A DNA stretch of 64,000 nt from Gordonia sp. ABSL11-1 (GCF_030315685.1 NZ_JASXSI010000012.1:112208-176207); one strand, 5' to 3'; positions 7,741 to 18,405 are shown, counted from the stretch's first letter. The notes: generated by a model not told the origin, from the letters alone. Program-made: numbers and translations.

Positions 7741-9550
7741 GTGACCTACGACACAATCACCGCAACGGTCTGTGGTTCGCCGGCAGCGGCACGCCCCCGG
7801 CGGTGCGCACGATCGGCATCCGTGACGGAGTGGTCGCCATCGTCACGGCCGAACCCCTCGACGACACCGGCTGCCTGGACGTCGTCGAAGCGGACGGACA
7901 GTGGGTGATGCCCGCCGTGGTCGATATCCACACCCACTACGACGTCGAGGACCTCGCGCAGCCGGAACTCTCGGAGTCGCTTCGTCATGGCATCACCACC
8001 GTGGTGGTCGGGTCGTGCTCGTTGTCGACGATCGACGTCGACGGCCGCGAAGCCGGCGACCTGTTCGGCCGCGTCGAGGCCATTCCGCGGCGTCACGTGA
8101 TCGACGCCGTCGATCAGCACAAGACCTGGTCGTCGGCGCGTGACTATGTCGACGCCCTGGAGGATCGCGCGCTCGGCCCCAACGTCGCGGCGTTCATCGG
8201 CCACTCGGACATGCGAACGGCCGCAATGGGTCTGGACCGCGCCACGCGAAAGGATGTGCGCCCCACCGCCTCGGAGCAGGCGCAGATGGAACGATGGCTC
8301 GGCATGGCCCTGCAGGCAGGGTTCGTCGGGATGTCATCCCAAGAGTTGCTGTTCGACAAGCTCGACGGTGATACGTGCCGCTCGCGCACACTGCCGTCCA
8401 CGTATGCGAGGCCGCGGGAACTACGTCGGCTGAAATCGCTGCTTCGCCGATCGGGCCGGATACTGCAGGCGGGACCCGACATCACCAACCCGCTCAATGT
8501 CGGATCGCAGGTCTTCACATCGCTCGGCATCGGTCGTCCGCACCTCAAGACCAGCCTGCTGTCGGCGGACGACATCAAGGCGAAGCCGTATGCGATCCGG
8601 CTGATGGGGCCGCTCGCCGGTCTGGTCAACCGGTTCGGCGGGGATTTCCGGTGGCAGCATCTGCCCGTGCCGTTCGAGGTCTACCCCGACGGCATCGACC
8701 TCGTGATCTTCGAAGAGTTCGGTTCCGGTGCCGCCGCCCTGCACCTGAGAGAACAGGTCGACCGGGACGAGCTCCTCCGCGACGTCGGATACCGCAGGCG
8801 GTTCCGCAAGGACTACGAATCGAAGTTCGTTGTGCGCGTGTGGCATCGGGACTTCTTCGATGCGGAGCTCGTCGAGCGTCCGGACACCTCGGTGATCGGT
8901 CGGTCATTCGGACAGGTCGGGATCGACCGCGGCGGAGTGCATCCGGTGGATGCGTTCCCGGACCTCGTGCTCGAACACGGCACCGCCCTGCGCTGGCGGA
9001 CGACGATCTCGAACCACCGCCCCGAGGTCCTCGAGCAGATGGCCGCCGAGCCCGGCATCCAGTTCGGCTTCTCCGACGCCGGCGCACATCTGCGCAACAT
9101 GGCCTTCTACAACTTCGGCCTGCGACTGCTGCGGCACGTGTACTCCGCTGAGCGGGCGGGTGAACCGTTCATGGAGGTCGCCACCGCGGTGCACTGACTG
9201 CCCGGGGAACTGGCGGACTGGTACGGGATCGATGCCGGACATCTGCGCCCGGGGGGATCGGGCCGATCTGATGATCGTGGATCCGGAGCGTCTCGACACG
9301 TCACTGGAGGCATACCCCGAGGCAGAGGTCCCGGCCTACGGCGGCATGTCACGCATGGTCAATCGAAACGACGACACCGTGACCGCCGTGTACGTGTCGG
9401 GTCGCAAGGCCGTCGACCACGGCGTCCCGACCGACATCGTCGGATCCTCGCGCACCGGACAGTTTCTCCGGGCCGGGTCGCCGGGGCACCCCGGTCGCCG
9501 ACAACGGCGTCCGCCGTGATGCCACCTCGACTCTCGCCGACGCCCGATGA
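7741..9550 (+). pseudogene. D-aminoacylase/N-acyl-D-amino-acid deacylase family amidohydrolase, multiple lesions
   Basis: Metal-dependent amidohydrolase of the D-aminoacylase type, with VVDIHTHYDVED near the start, HGITTVVVGSCSLS, SFGQVGIDRGGVHPVDAFPDL and GFSDAGAHLRNMAFYNFGLRLL. The longest intact frame is 7803-9197, but the gene is broken at four places. (1) GTG 7741 reads VTYDTI, then one base is missing at about 7757-7760 before RNGLWFAGSGTPPAVRTIGI. (2) A TGA at 9195-9197 stands where HRLPGELADWYG needs CGA. (3) There is an extra G in the G6 run at 9251-9256, before GDRADLMIVDPERLDTSLEA. (4) There is an extra G in the G4 run at 9483-9486, after which the tail TPVADNGVRRDATSTLADAR ends at 9548-9550. 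That end overlaps the next gene's ATG as ATGA, which supports the reconstruction. Confidence 0.85.
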
Positions 9551-10009
9551 CCGAATACGGCGGCCACGATCCCTGGTCTGTGGGCAGCACTGTCGCGGCG
9601 CGACTGGGATGCGGTGGCGCCGTTCCTTGCCGACGATGGCAGCTACCCCGACGTGCCGTACGGGCCGACATTGGCCGCGCGGGGACCGGCCGACATCATC
9701 GCACGCATCAAGATCGGCTTCGAACCGCTGTCGGACCACCGCAATCATGACGGCCTGCTCGTCGTCGACGGTGACGACGTGATCTATGAGCACTCCGAGA
9801 GGTGGGAGTGGCCGACAGGTGAGGTGGCCGTGCTGCCCTTCGTCACCGTGCATCATGTGCGGGACGGCGCGATCACGTGGTGGAAGGACTACTGGGATTC
9901 GGCGACCCTCGTCAGGCGACCCTCGTCAACAGTGCGCCTGCGTCCTCCGATGGCCGACCTCGCGGCGGCAGACACCATTTGGGTGTTCGACGCCACCGGT
10001 CACGTGTGA
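9547..10009 (+). pseudogene. NTF2/SnoaL-like protein, frameshifted, with a 14-bp tandem duplication
   Basis: Small cone-fold (NTF2/SnoaL-like) protein. ATG 9547 overlaps the end of the amidohydrolase as ATGA and gives MTEYGGHDPWSVGSTVAAR. Two bases (CG) then appear to be lost at about 9595-9601, and the rest, RDWDAVAPFLADDGSYPDVP to VTVHHVRDGAITWWKDYWDS, continues in another frame. Near the end, GGCGACCCTCGTCA is repeated exactly at 9901-9914 and 9915-9928, which shifts the frame and adds RRPSSTVRL before the last plausible stretch MADLAAADTIWVFDATGHV. Its family includes polyketide cyclases and epoxide hydrolases. It was probably coupled to the amidohydrolase, and both are decaying. Confidence 0.75.
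9901..9928 (+). repeat. Perfect 14-bp tandem duplication inside the NTF2-like gene
   Basis: The unit GGCGACCCTCGTCA occurs twice with no gap. Removing one copy gives the more family-like SATLVNSAPAS. An exact 14-bp duplication is a typical replication-slippage product and is hard to explain as a base-calling error. Confidence 0.85.
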
Positions 10010-10047
10010 CGGCCGCTGCGACACCCGGCGTGGCGAGCGCCGTCCGC

Positions 10048-11772
10048 TCAGTCGCGGGTGAGTCGGGGTAGCAGGGCCTCGGTCTTGGCGTCGGTCCAGT
10101 TCGGTGGCTGCAGCATCGCCGCCCATGCATAGGGGATCGCCGACAGATAGTCGTGGCCGTGCCCGTCCGGCACATTGACCGCGACCGCCATGTCCGCCGA
10201 GACCTGAAGGAAGGTGACAAAGGGAATCCACCGGGTGGAGGACAACACATCCCGGCCACGCGGTTCGCGCAACCAGTCCGGCTCGTTGAGGATGAGCCGA
10301 GGACTCCACCAGGTGATCGGGTCGCTGGCGTGCTGCAGATAGACCACCCGAGACGACTTCCACGGGGTGTCCGGGTGATCGAGGTCGCTCTCATCGGCGA
10401 TGAACCTGACCTGAGATCCGTCGTCATAGACCGGAAGGACCTGCGGCGAACCCGCATCACGGTTGCGCGTGGTGTCGTCCCAGAGCGTGTTGTTGAACGT
10501 CGGTCCACTGAACAGTGCGCCGTCGGTTCGTGCCGCCAGCGCCGGGATCGTGCCGAAGGCCGCCTCGCCGGCGAAGGATCCGAGACTCTCGCCGAAGACG
10601 ACGAGTTTCGGACGTTCCGCCTCGGGGACCGTCTGGACCCGTTCGGACACGGCTTCGAACAGCGCACGGCCGGCTTGCCGTGCGCGCTCCTTGTCGACCA
10701 GGAACGAGAGCCAGCTCGGCAGGTAGGAGTACTGCATGCTGACGGTCGCGATGTCGCCGTTGTACATGTATTCCAGCGAGTCGACGGTCGCCTTGTTGAC
10801 CCACCCGCTGCCCGTGGTGGAACCCACGACGACGATCGCTCGCTGCAGGCCACCGGTCCGGACCAACTCGTCGGCCGCGAGTTCCGCGGTCTCTCGGATG
10901 GAGTCGGCGGATTCGAGTCCCGCGTACACGCGGATCGGTTCGGTCGCCGGCGCGCCGTTGAACTGGGTCAGAGCGCCGACATCCGGTCCGCGCGAGATGA
11001 ACACCCGACCCTCGCGGCCGAGTGAATCCCAGGTCACGAGAGACCCCGGACCACCCGATCGCAGGCCGGAGACGGGTGGAGACGTCTCGGCGCGAGTCTC
11101 GTCGTTCGCGGCGGCGAAGCTCGAGTTCAGCCACTGCATGGAGTACTTCGCGACGACACCGTTGAGGACGAAGACCGTCAGCGCCACCACGAGGCCGGCG
11201 CCGATCACCGCGGAGATCCGCGGCGGGGTGACCCGATTGAGTTGTCGCACCGACCAGCGGACCGCGTACGCGAACGCCTGTCCGAGACTCATCAGCAGCA
11301 CGAACACGATCAGCGCCAACAGGGCGACGAGGGGATATGCTGACCAGCCGAGCTGGTCCACACCCATGAGGCCGCGGATGTCGTTCTGCCACTGCGCGAA
11401 CCAGAACAACATGGCGGCGGTACCGACTGCCGCGGCGAGCCCGAGCAGGATCCAGGCCCGGCGCCCGGCGGGGCGCCACGGCTCGTCGCGCGAGATCATG
11501 AACCGTGCCAGCCAGGTACCGAACACACCGAGGCAGTAGCCGACGGCCGCGGACGCGCCGCTGACGACGCCCTGGAAGAACGCTCCGCGGGGCAGGAGCG
11601 ACGGGGTCAACGAGAACCACAGGAACACCACGGCGACGACGAGTCCCGCATAGGCGTACCGGCGACGGTGCCGGCGCCACCAGCCGGACAGGCGCCCCGC
11701 GTCGGTGTCGCCGTCGTCGCCCGCGACAACGGGATCGGCGGCAGGGGTCGAGATCTCGTCGTCGGTCGTCAC
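10048..11772 (-). CDS. Integral-membrane alpha/beta hydrolase (PF10081-type)
   Basis: 574-residue membrane protein with an extracytoplasmic alpha/beta-hydrolase domain. The N-terminal 200 residues contain about five hydrophobic segments (YAGLVVAVVFLWFSLTPSLL, VVSGASAAVGYCLGVFGTWL, AWILLGLAAAVGTAAMLFW, YPLVALLALIVFVLLMS, AVIGAGLVVALTVFVL). The hydrolase part has the nucleophile elbow KLVVFGESLGSFAGEAAFG (GESLG) and a late His in VPDGHGHDY; an Asp-bearing loop follows HASDPITWW. Mycobacterial relatives are annotated as alpha/beta-hydrolase family proteins of unknown substrate, possibly envelope lipids or esters. It is a single gene on the minus strand between the NTF2 pseudogene and the sugar ABC operon. 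Confidence 0.88.
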   Translation of the reverse strand: MTTDDEISTPAADPVVAGDDGDTDAGRLSGWWRRHRRRYAYAGLVVAVVFLWFSLTPSLLPRGAFFQGVVSGASAAVGYCLGVFGTWLARFMISRDEPWRPAGRRAWILLGLAAAVGTAAMLFWFAQWQNDIRGLMGVDQLGWSAYPLVALLALIVFVLLMSLGQAFAYAVRWSVRQLNRVTPPRISAVIGAGLVVALTVFVLNGVVAKYSMQWLNSSFAAANDETRAETSPPVSGLRSGGPGSLVTWDSLGREGRVFISRGPDVGALTQFNGAPATEPIRVYAGLESADSIRETAELAADELVRTGGLQRAIVVVGSTTGSGWVNKATVDSLEYMYNGDIATVSMQYSYLPSWLSFLVDKERARQAGRALFEAVSERVQTVPEAERPKLVVFGESLGSFAGEAAFGTIPALAARTDGALFSGPTFNNTLWDDTTRNRDAGSPQVLPVYDDGSQVRFIADESDLDHPDTPWKSSRVVYLQHASDPITWWSPRLILNEPDWLREPRGRDVLSSTRWIPFVTFLQVSADMAVAVNVPDGHGHDYLSAIPYAWAAMLQPPNWTDAKTEALLPRLTRD

Positions 11773-11840
11773 CGGGCGCTCCTCTGTGCGGTGGGCGCAG
11801 TAACAGTAGCAGCGCCCACCGCCGACCGACGGGGCTCAGC

Positions 11841-12944
<1,104 letters not shown>

Positions 12945-12997
12945 GGTGGTTGCTCCTGATTCGAGGAAGTGGTGGGGGGAAGGCGGGCCGGCTGCGG

Positions 12998-13876
12998 CTA
13001 CTTGATCGCACCAAACGAGAGGCCGCGGACGAGTTTGTTCTGCGCGATCCAGCCGCAGATGACGACCGGTAGCGCGGCCAGGACCGAGGCGGCCGACAGT
13101 TGCGCCCAATACAGGCCCTGCCCCGACATGAAGCCGGTGAGGAACACCGGCATGGTCTGGGCGTTGACGGCGGTCATGTTGACGGCGAAGAAGAACTCGT
13201 TCCACGAGAAGATCACGCAGATCAGTGCGGTCGCGGCGATGCCGGGGGAGATCAACGGCAGGATGACCTCGCGGACCGAGGTCCACAGGCTTGCTCCGTC
13301 GATGCTGGCCGCCTCCAACAGTTCTCCGGGGACCTCGAGGAAGAACGAGCGCATCATCCAGACGGCGATCGGCAGGTTCATCGCGGTGTAGAGGATGACC
13401 AGGGTCCAGATGTTGTCGAGCATGCCGATGCGGCCGACGATGACGTACAGCGGGATGATCGCGGCCACGATCGGCAACATCTTGGTGCTGATGAAGAAGA
13501 ACAGTGCGTCCTGGGTCTTGCGGACCGGACGCAGCGACAGTGCGAACGCCGCCGGAACGCCTAGTGCCAGCACCAAGATCGTCGAGACGATGGTCGCGAA
13601 CAGCGAGTTGAGCAGGGGTGTGGCGATGCCGGCGTCGAAGACCTCTGTGAACTGGTCCAGGGTGGGGGTGAAGATGAACGTCGGCGGGTTCGTCGCCGCG
13701 TCGCTCTCCTGTTTGAACGCGGTGAGCACCATCCACAACACCGGGAAGAAGAAGCCCAGGGCCAGGATCCAGGTGAATGCGGTCAGCAGCGATGCGCGCG
13801 GGTTGCGCCGCCGGGTGATCTCGACTCCGTCGATGGTCGTCGACGACGACGTGCGGGTCGGGCTGGTGGTGGTCAT
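12998..13876 (-). CDS. Carbohydrate ABC transporter permease (MalG type)
   Basis: Second permease subunit, 292 residues from the ATG at 13876 (MTTTSPTRTSS). Six hydrophobic segments are visible, beginning LLTAFTWILALGFFFPVLWMV. The EAA loop that contacts the ATPase is ELLEAASIDGASLWTSVREVILPLISPG. The start overlaps the stop of the upstream permease by one base (TGATG), which fixes both ends and indicates translational coupling. It forms the membrane channel with the 13876-14835 product. Substrate specificity comes from the binding protein, likely a sugar alcohol. Confidence 0.92.
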   Translation of the reverse strand: MTTTSPTRTSSSTTIDGVEITRRRNPRASLLTAFTWILALGFFFPVLWMVLTAFKQESDAATNPPTFIFTPTLDQFTEVFDAGIATPLLNSLFATIVSTILVLALGVPAAFALSLRPVRKTQDALFFFISTKMLPIVAAIIPLYVIVGRIGMLDNIWTLVILYTAMNLPIAVWMMRSFFLEVPGELLEAASIDGASLWTSVREVILPLISPGIAATALICVIFSWNEFFFAVNMTAVNAQTMPVFLTGFMSGQGLYWAQLSAASVLAALPVVICGWIAQNKLVRGLSFGAIK

Positions 13877-14835
13877 CAGGCCGCCTCCTCGTTTCCGGTG
13901 AAGCTCTTGAAGATCAGGCGCAGAGCCAGTGACGCCACGACGATCGTGCCGATCACGGTGACAACGCCCATGGCTGCGGCCTGCCCGATGTCGAATCCGA
14001 GGAAGGCGCGCTGATAGATGTAGAACGGCAGGTTCGCCGAGGACACCCCGGGACCGCCCGAGGTCATCATGTAGACCGCGTCGAACGTGTTGACCAGGTA
14101 GATCGCACCCAGCACCGCGCCGAGTTCGATGAACCGGCGAAGATGCGGCAGGGTCAGTTCGCGGAACAACCGGAAGCTGGTGGCGCCGTCCACGCGGGCG
14201 GCCTCCTGGATGTCCTGCGGCATCGACTGCAGCCCGGCCAGGATGAGCAGCATCATGAACGGTGTCCACTGCCACACCAGTTCTGCGATGACACTCATCA
14301 GCGGGTACTGACTGAGCCAGTCGGTGTGGACGCCGAAGGGACTGAGTAGCCAGTTCACCAGTCCGTTGGTCGGCGACAGCAGGCTCGTCTTCCACAGCAG
14401 CGCCGCGGCGACCGGGGTCACCAGGAACGGGGTGATGAGCAGTGTGCGGACTATCCCGCGCCCCAGGAACTTACGGTCGAGTAGGAGGGCGAAGACCAGG
14501 CCGAGTACCACCGACGCGATGACCGTGCCGACGATCAGCAGGATCGTGTTGAGCGTCACCCGCCAGAACTGGGCATCGGTGAACACCGCGACGTAGTTGT
14601 CGATCCCGACGAACGCACGCGAACCCGGCCGGACGAGGTTCCAGGACTGGGTGGAGTAGAACAGGGTGAACAGGAACGGGATCTGTGTCACCACGATCAT
14701 GAAGATCAGGGCGGGCAGAAGCGGTCCGCGGCGTCGCCAGCCCTCGGCCCGTGAGATGTGATCTCGTTGTGAGCTCAGCGGTGCCTCGGATCGCGGTTGT
14801 GGATCGGCCCCTGGTTGGGCGAGTGCGGTGGCCAC
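13876..14835 (-). CDS. Carbohydrate ABC transporter permease (MalF type)
   Basis: First permease subunit, 319 residues. After a 35-residue cytoplasmic leader come about six membrane helices (LLPALIFMIVVTQIPFLFTL, TILLIVGTVIASVVLGLVFALL, MSVIAELVWQWTPFMMLLIL and so on). The EAA motif is DIQEAARVDGATSFRLFRELTLPHLRR. It lies 3 bp after the binding-protein stop and overlaps the next permease by one base. It works with the MalG-type subunit and the MalK-type ATPase in one importer. Confidence 0.92.
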   Translation of the reverse strand: MATALAQPGADPQPRSEAPLSSQRDHISRAEGWRRRGPLLPALIFMIVVTQIPFLFTLFYSTQSWNLVRPGSRAFVGIDNYVAVFTDAQFWRVTLNTILLIVGTVIASVVLGLVFALLLDRKFLGRGIVRTLLITPFLVTPVAAALLWKTSLLSPTNGLVNWLLSPFGVHTDWLSQYPLMSVIAELVWQWTPFMMLLILAGLQSMPQDIQEAARVDGATSFRLFRELTLPHLRRFIELGAVLGAIYLVNTFDAVYMMTSGGPGVSSANLPFYIYQRAFLGFDIGQAAAMGVVTVIGTIVVASLALRLIFKSFTGNEEAA

Positions 14836-14838
14836 GTC

Positions 14839-16227
14839 TCACCTCTCCTTCTGGTAGGTCTTGCCGACCTGCTCGGCGTACTTCTGTGACTGTGCCAGCG
14901 CGTCCTCGACACTGATCTGACCGGCGATCGCGGCCGAGATCTGCTGGCTGACACGCGTTCCCAGATCCTGGAACTCCGGGATCGCGAGGAACTGGATGCC
15001 CGTGTAGGGCACCGGCTGCAGCGTCGGCTTCAACTGATTCGCGGTGGTCATCGCGGACAGTGTCGCGTCGGCGAACGGCTTGGAGATCGCCTGGTAGGCG
15101 GGCAGCTGATAGGTGGACATCCGGCTGCCGGGTGGGATGTGCGTGGCGCCCAACGTGTCCGACACGTGCTTGATGTAGTCGCGGTTGGTCATCCAGTCGA
15201 TGAACTTCCACGCGTCGTCACGCTTCGTGCTGCTGGTGGGGATGCCGAGCGACCAGGTGTAGAGCCATCCGTTGTCGGACTTGGCCATGCTCGGCGCCGG
15301 CAGATAGCCGACATCGCCGGCGATGGTGGACGTGTCGGGGCTCTCGAGCACCGACACCGCCGACGTCGCGTCGTACCACATGGCGGTCTGCCCCTGCGAC
15401 AACAGGTTTCCGCATTCCTGGAAGCCGGATGAGGCGGCGCCGGGTTCGCCGTACTTGCGGACGGTGTCGACATAGAACTTCACCGCCGACTCGACCTCGG
15501 GACTGGTGAGCTGGGCGTTCCAGTCCTCGTCGTACCAACGTCCACCGAATGCGTTGATGACGGTGTCCAGCGGCGCCAGCAACTCGCCCCACCCGGGTTT
15601 GCCGCGCAGACAGATGCCGGAGACGTTGCCCCGGGTGAGGGCGGCCGCGGCGTCACGCACCTGCGGCCAGGTCGGGTTCGCCGGCAGGGAGACCCCTGCG
15701 TCGGCGAACATCTTCTTGTTGTACATCAGGAACGAGGACTCGCCGTAGAACGGGGCCGAGTACATCGAACCCTCGTACGAGAGTGCGCTCTTGAGCGTCG
15801 GGATGAAGTCGTCGGAGTCGTAGGACGGGTCGGCATCCATGTACGGGGAGAGGTTGACCAGCCAACCGTTCTCCGCCCACATCGGCGTCTCGTAGTTGCT
15901 GATCATCACCACGTCGAACTCGCCGCCTCCGGTGGAGACCGATGCGGTGATCTTGGCGCGGGCCTCGTTCTCCGACAACGTGACGAACTTGAGCTTGATA
16001 CCGGGGTTCTGCTGCTCGAACTGAGTCGACAGCTGTACGGCATCCTGCATCTGCGAGTTCGACACCATCGCGACGGTCACGGAATCACCGCCCCCGTCCG
16101 TGAACGAGCCGGCGCCGGAACATCCGGTGGCGACGAGTGCGAGTGCGGCGGCCATCGACACGGTGTAGGCACGGGCCCGGCGTGAGGCCCGCCCGATCCG
16201 CCGCGCGACCTTGGGTCCGTCGGCCAT
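14839..16227 (-). CDS. Sugar/polyol ABC transporter substrate-binding lipoprotein
   Basis: Extracytoplasmic solute-binding protein, 462 residues. The N-terminus is a lipoprotein signal: basic region (KVARRIGRASRRARAY), hydrophobic stretch SMAAALALVATGC and lipobox LVATGC with the lipid-attachment Cys at about 36. The mature part has cluster-1 binding-protein features (VTVAMVSNSQMQDAVQLSTQ, FDVVMISNYETPMWAENGWL, GVSLPANPTWPQVRDAA, DDAWKFIDWMTNRDYIKH). The start codon overlaps the regulator's stop as TGATG. Family 1 binding proteins take oligosaccharides or sugar alcohols; the flanking dehydrogenases favour a polyol. Confidence 0.93.
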   Translation of the reverse strand: MADGPKVARRIGRASRRARAYTVSMAAALALVATGCSGAGSFTDGGGDSVTVAMVSNSQMQDAVQLSTQFEQQNPGIKLKFVTLSENEARAKITASVSTGGGEFDVVMISNYETPMWAENGWLVNLSPYMDADPSYDSDDFIPTLKSALSYEGSMYSAPFYGESSFLMYNKKMFADAGVSLPANPTWPQVRDAAAALTRGNVSGICLRGKPGWGELLAPLDTVINAFGGRWYDEDWNAQLTSPEVESAVKFYVDTVRKYGEPGAASSGFQECGNLLSQGQTAMWYDATSAVSVLESPDTSTIAGDVGYLPAPSMAKSDNGWLYTWSLGIPTSSTKRDDAWKFIDWMTNRDYIKHVSDTLGATHIPPGSRMSTYQLPAYQAISKPFADATLSAMTTANQLKPTLQPVPYTGIQFLAIPEFQDLGTRVSQQISAAIAGQISVEDALAQSQKYAEQVGKTYQKER

Positions 16228-17216
16228 CAGTGATCACCTTTCTGTTCGGCGACAAGCCATTCGGCGGTGGGAAGGTCGGTCACGAGGATCGTCGCGTACC
16301 CGCCGCGAAGGGCGCCGAGGATGGAGTCGCGGCGGTGTTCTCCACCGGACACGAGGATGGATGTCGGGCAGGCTCGCACCGAGTCCAGCGGCACGGACAC
16401 CGTCCGGTCCACCAGGGTGGAATCCACGGCGACGCCGTGGGCGTCATAGAAGCGGCCGCCGATCTCGCCGACCGCGGCGAGCGCATCGAGTTCGTCGAGC
16501 ACGATCGCGTCGATGAACGCGCCTTCGAACAAGGTCGTCGACGTCGACACCGAACCGACCCCGAAGAGCATCACGTTGGCCGATCGTGCCGCCGACAACG
16601 ACTGCGAGAGAATCGAATCACGCTGCAGCGCGGCGACGGTGTCGGAATCTGCATAGAGCGGGGCGACCAGGCGCATCGGCTGCGCGTGCAGTCTGTCGGA
16701 GAGTCGGGCCAGGGCATGGTCGACGCCGGTGTGGTATTCGACCGAGGTCATCGAGCCGTCCATCTGGACGACCTGTCGGCAGGATGAGTTCGCCGACATC
16801 GCGTCGGCGACCGCGACCTGTTCGGGGCCCCAGGTGAAACCGAGTACGTCGGTCGGTTGGATGCGACGGGTCAGGACCGAGGCTCCGGCACGGCCGAGTG
16901 CGGCGTTTCCGGAGGCGGTGCCGTCGGCGATCTCGTCGATGACGAGTACCTCGTCGAGTCCGAAGACCTCCTCGACCCGACGTTCGACATCGGTGTGGAT
17001 CGACCGGCCGAGGTGGGCGGGCGCGGTGACGGTCACCTGGACCAGCCCTTGGGCGCGGGCCCGGGCGACAAGCCGACCGGCGGTGGGGCGCGAGACGCCC
17101 AGACGGGAGGCGATCTCCGCCTGAGTCAGCCCTTCCAGGTGATACATCGTCGCCGCGCGGACCAGTAGTCGCAGATCGTGACCGCTGTCCGGGGTCGTCT
17201 TGGTGGGAGTGGTCAT
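16227..17216 (-). CDS. SorC/DeoR-type sugar-responsive transcriptional regulator
   Basis: 329-residue regulator. An N-terminal helix-turn-helix (LTQAEIASRLGVSRPTAGRLVARARAQG, about residues 30-57) is followed by the SorC effector domain, an NagB-like fold with ADGTASGNAALGRAGASVLTRRIQPTDVLGFTWG and the phosphosugar-site region ANVMLFGVGSVSTSTTLFEGAF. It is the first gene of the ABC operon and probably regulates both that operon and the divergent catabolic genes. Two palindromes lie between the divergent starts, at 17237-17252 and 17279-17291. The effector is likely a phosphorylated ketose such as xylulose 5-phosphate; this is inference. Confidence 0.9.
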   Translation of the reverse strand: MTTPTKTTPDSGHDLRLLVRAATMYHLEGLTQAEIASRLGVSRPTAGRLVARARAQGLVQVTVTAPAHLGRSIHTDVERRVEEVFGLDEVLVIDEIADGTASGNAALGRAGASVLTRRIQPTDVLGFTWGPEQVAVADAMSANSSCRQVVQMDGSMTSVEYHTGVDHALARLSDRLHAQPMRLVAPLYADSDTVAALQRDSILSQSLSAARSANVMLFGVGSVSTSTTLFEGAFIDAIVLDELDALAAVGEIGGRFYDAHGVAVDSTLVDRTVSVPLDSVRACPTSILVSGGEHRRDSILGALRGGYATILVTDLPTAEWLVAEQKGDH

Positions 17217-17236
17217 CCATCCGCCTCACGGTGCGC

Positions 17237-17252
17237 GTGAGCATTTGCTCAC
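17237..17252. promoter_or_regulatory. Putative SorC-regulator operator, perfect 7-bp-arm palindrome
   Basis: GTGAGCATTTGCTCAC: arms GTGAGCA and TGCTCAC with a TT spacer, 21 bp upstream of the regulator's start in the divergent intergenic region. A half-site TTGCTCAA follows at about 17264-17271. The location, between an autoregulated SorC gene and its target operon, supports operator function. Confidence 0.6.
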
Positions 17253-17278
17253 TGGCCGGAATATTGCTCAATACGCTA

Positions 17279-17291
17279 ACATTGCAAATGT
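17279..17291. promoter_or_regulatory. Second short palindrome in the polyol divergent region
   Basis: ACATTGCAAATGT: 5-bp arms ACATT/AATGT round GCA, ending just before the ATG at 17293. It could be a second regulator site that blocks transcription of the dehydrogenase gene. It is AT-richer than the surroundings. Confidence 0.4.
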
Positions 17292-17292
17292 G

Positions 17293-18405
17293 ATGCACGC
17301 AACAGTCAATTCGCGGAGTGACCCGACGATCACCACGATGCGGGCGAGTGTCCTCTATCCCGACGGCCGGCTGACGGTCGAAGAGCGGCCGATCCCGGTG
17401 GCCGGTCCGGGCGAGGTCCTCATCCGGGTGAGCGCCGTGGGTGTCTGCGGGTCGGACGCGCACTATGTCCGCCACGGCCGCATCGGTGACCACGTCGTGA
17501 CGGGACCGCTGATCCTCGGGCACGAGGCGGCCGGCGAGATCGTCGGCGTCGGTGCCGGGGTGCCGGCCGAGCGGGTCGGTGAACGCGTCTCGATCGAACC
17601 GCAGACACCCGATCCGTCGAGCGACGAATCCCTGCGCGGGGACTACAACTTGTGTCCCCACATGCGGTTCTACGCAACACCCCCGGTCGACGGCGCGCTG
17701 TGCGAGTTCGTCATCATCGGTGCCGGTTTCGCCCATCCGGTGCCAGACGGGGTGAGCGATGACGCCGCTGCGCTGTGCGAGCCGCTGTCGGTCGGCATCG
17801 CCGCCGTACGCAAGGCCGACCTGGGGATGGGTGACTCCGTGCTCATCTCCGGCGCAGGCCCGATCGGCCTGATGTGTGCGCAGGTGGCGCGTGCCTCCGG
17901 CGCAACCCGGATCGTCGTCAGCGAACCGGACGAACTGCGCCGCGACATCGCGACACGGTTCGGCGCCACCCGGGTCGTCGCACCGGGGACCGCCGTCGAC
18001 CAGGTCGACGCGTTCATCGACGCGAGCGGTGTCGAGGCCGCGGTCGTCGCGGGTCTCGGTGCCGTGCGTCCGGCGGGTCGTGTCGTCCTGGTCGGAATGG
18101 GCGCGGATGCCATGACCTTGCCGGTCACCGTCATCCAGAACCGCGAGATCGTGCTGACCGGTGTGTTCCGCTACGCGAACACCTGGGCGACTGCGCTGTC
18201 CCTCATCGTGTCGGGGCGAGTGGACCTCGACGGTATGGTCACCGGACGCTTCGGGCTCGAGGACGTGCGCGCCGCTCTCGATGCCGATCGCGTGCCGGGA
18301 AGTATCAAGGCCGTGGTCCACCCCGGCATCGCCCACGTACCGTCGACGCCGGACGCGACGACGGCCATGTCCGCCAGCCCGACCACACGAGGATGTGCTC
18401 TGTGA
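17293..18405 (+). CDS. Zinc-dependent polyol dehydrogenase (sorbitol/xylitol dehydrogenase-like)
   Basis: Medium-chain Zn-alcohol dehydrogenase that oxidises a polyol to a ketose with NAD+. The catalytic-zinc ligands appear in VGVCGSDAHYVRHG and LGHEAAGEIVGVGAG, and the nucleotide fold in VLISGAGPIGLMCAQVARASGA. The substrate-side motif PPVDGALCEFV is typical of sorbitol/xylitol dehydrogenases. The loop that normally holds four structural-zinc cysteines is reduced (only DYNLCPHMRFY), as in several sorbitol dehydrogenases. Start options are ATG 17293 or ATG 17338 (MRASVLYPDGRLTVEERP, the conserved beginning). It ends GTGA-overlapping with the mannitol-type dehydrogenase and belongs to a three-gene operon. 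Confidence 0.88.
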   Translation: MHATVNSRSDPTITTMRASVLYPDGRLTVEERPIPVAGPGEVLIRVSAVGVCGSDAHYVRHGRIGDHVVTGPLILGHEAAGEIVGVGAGVPAERVGERVSIEPQTPDPSSDESLRGDYNLCPHMRFYATPPVDGALCEFVIIGAGFAHPVPDGVSDDAAALCEPLSVGIAAVRKADLGMGDSVLISGAGPIGLMCAQVARASGATRIVVSEPDELRRDIATRFGATRVVAPGTAVDQVDAFIDASGVEAAVVAGLGAVRPAGRVVLVGMGADAMTLPVTVIQNREIVLTGVFRYANTWATALSLIVSGRVDLDGMVTGRFGLEDVRAALDADRVPGSIKAVVHPGIAHVPSTPDATTAMSASPTTRGCAL

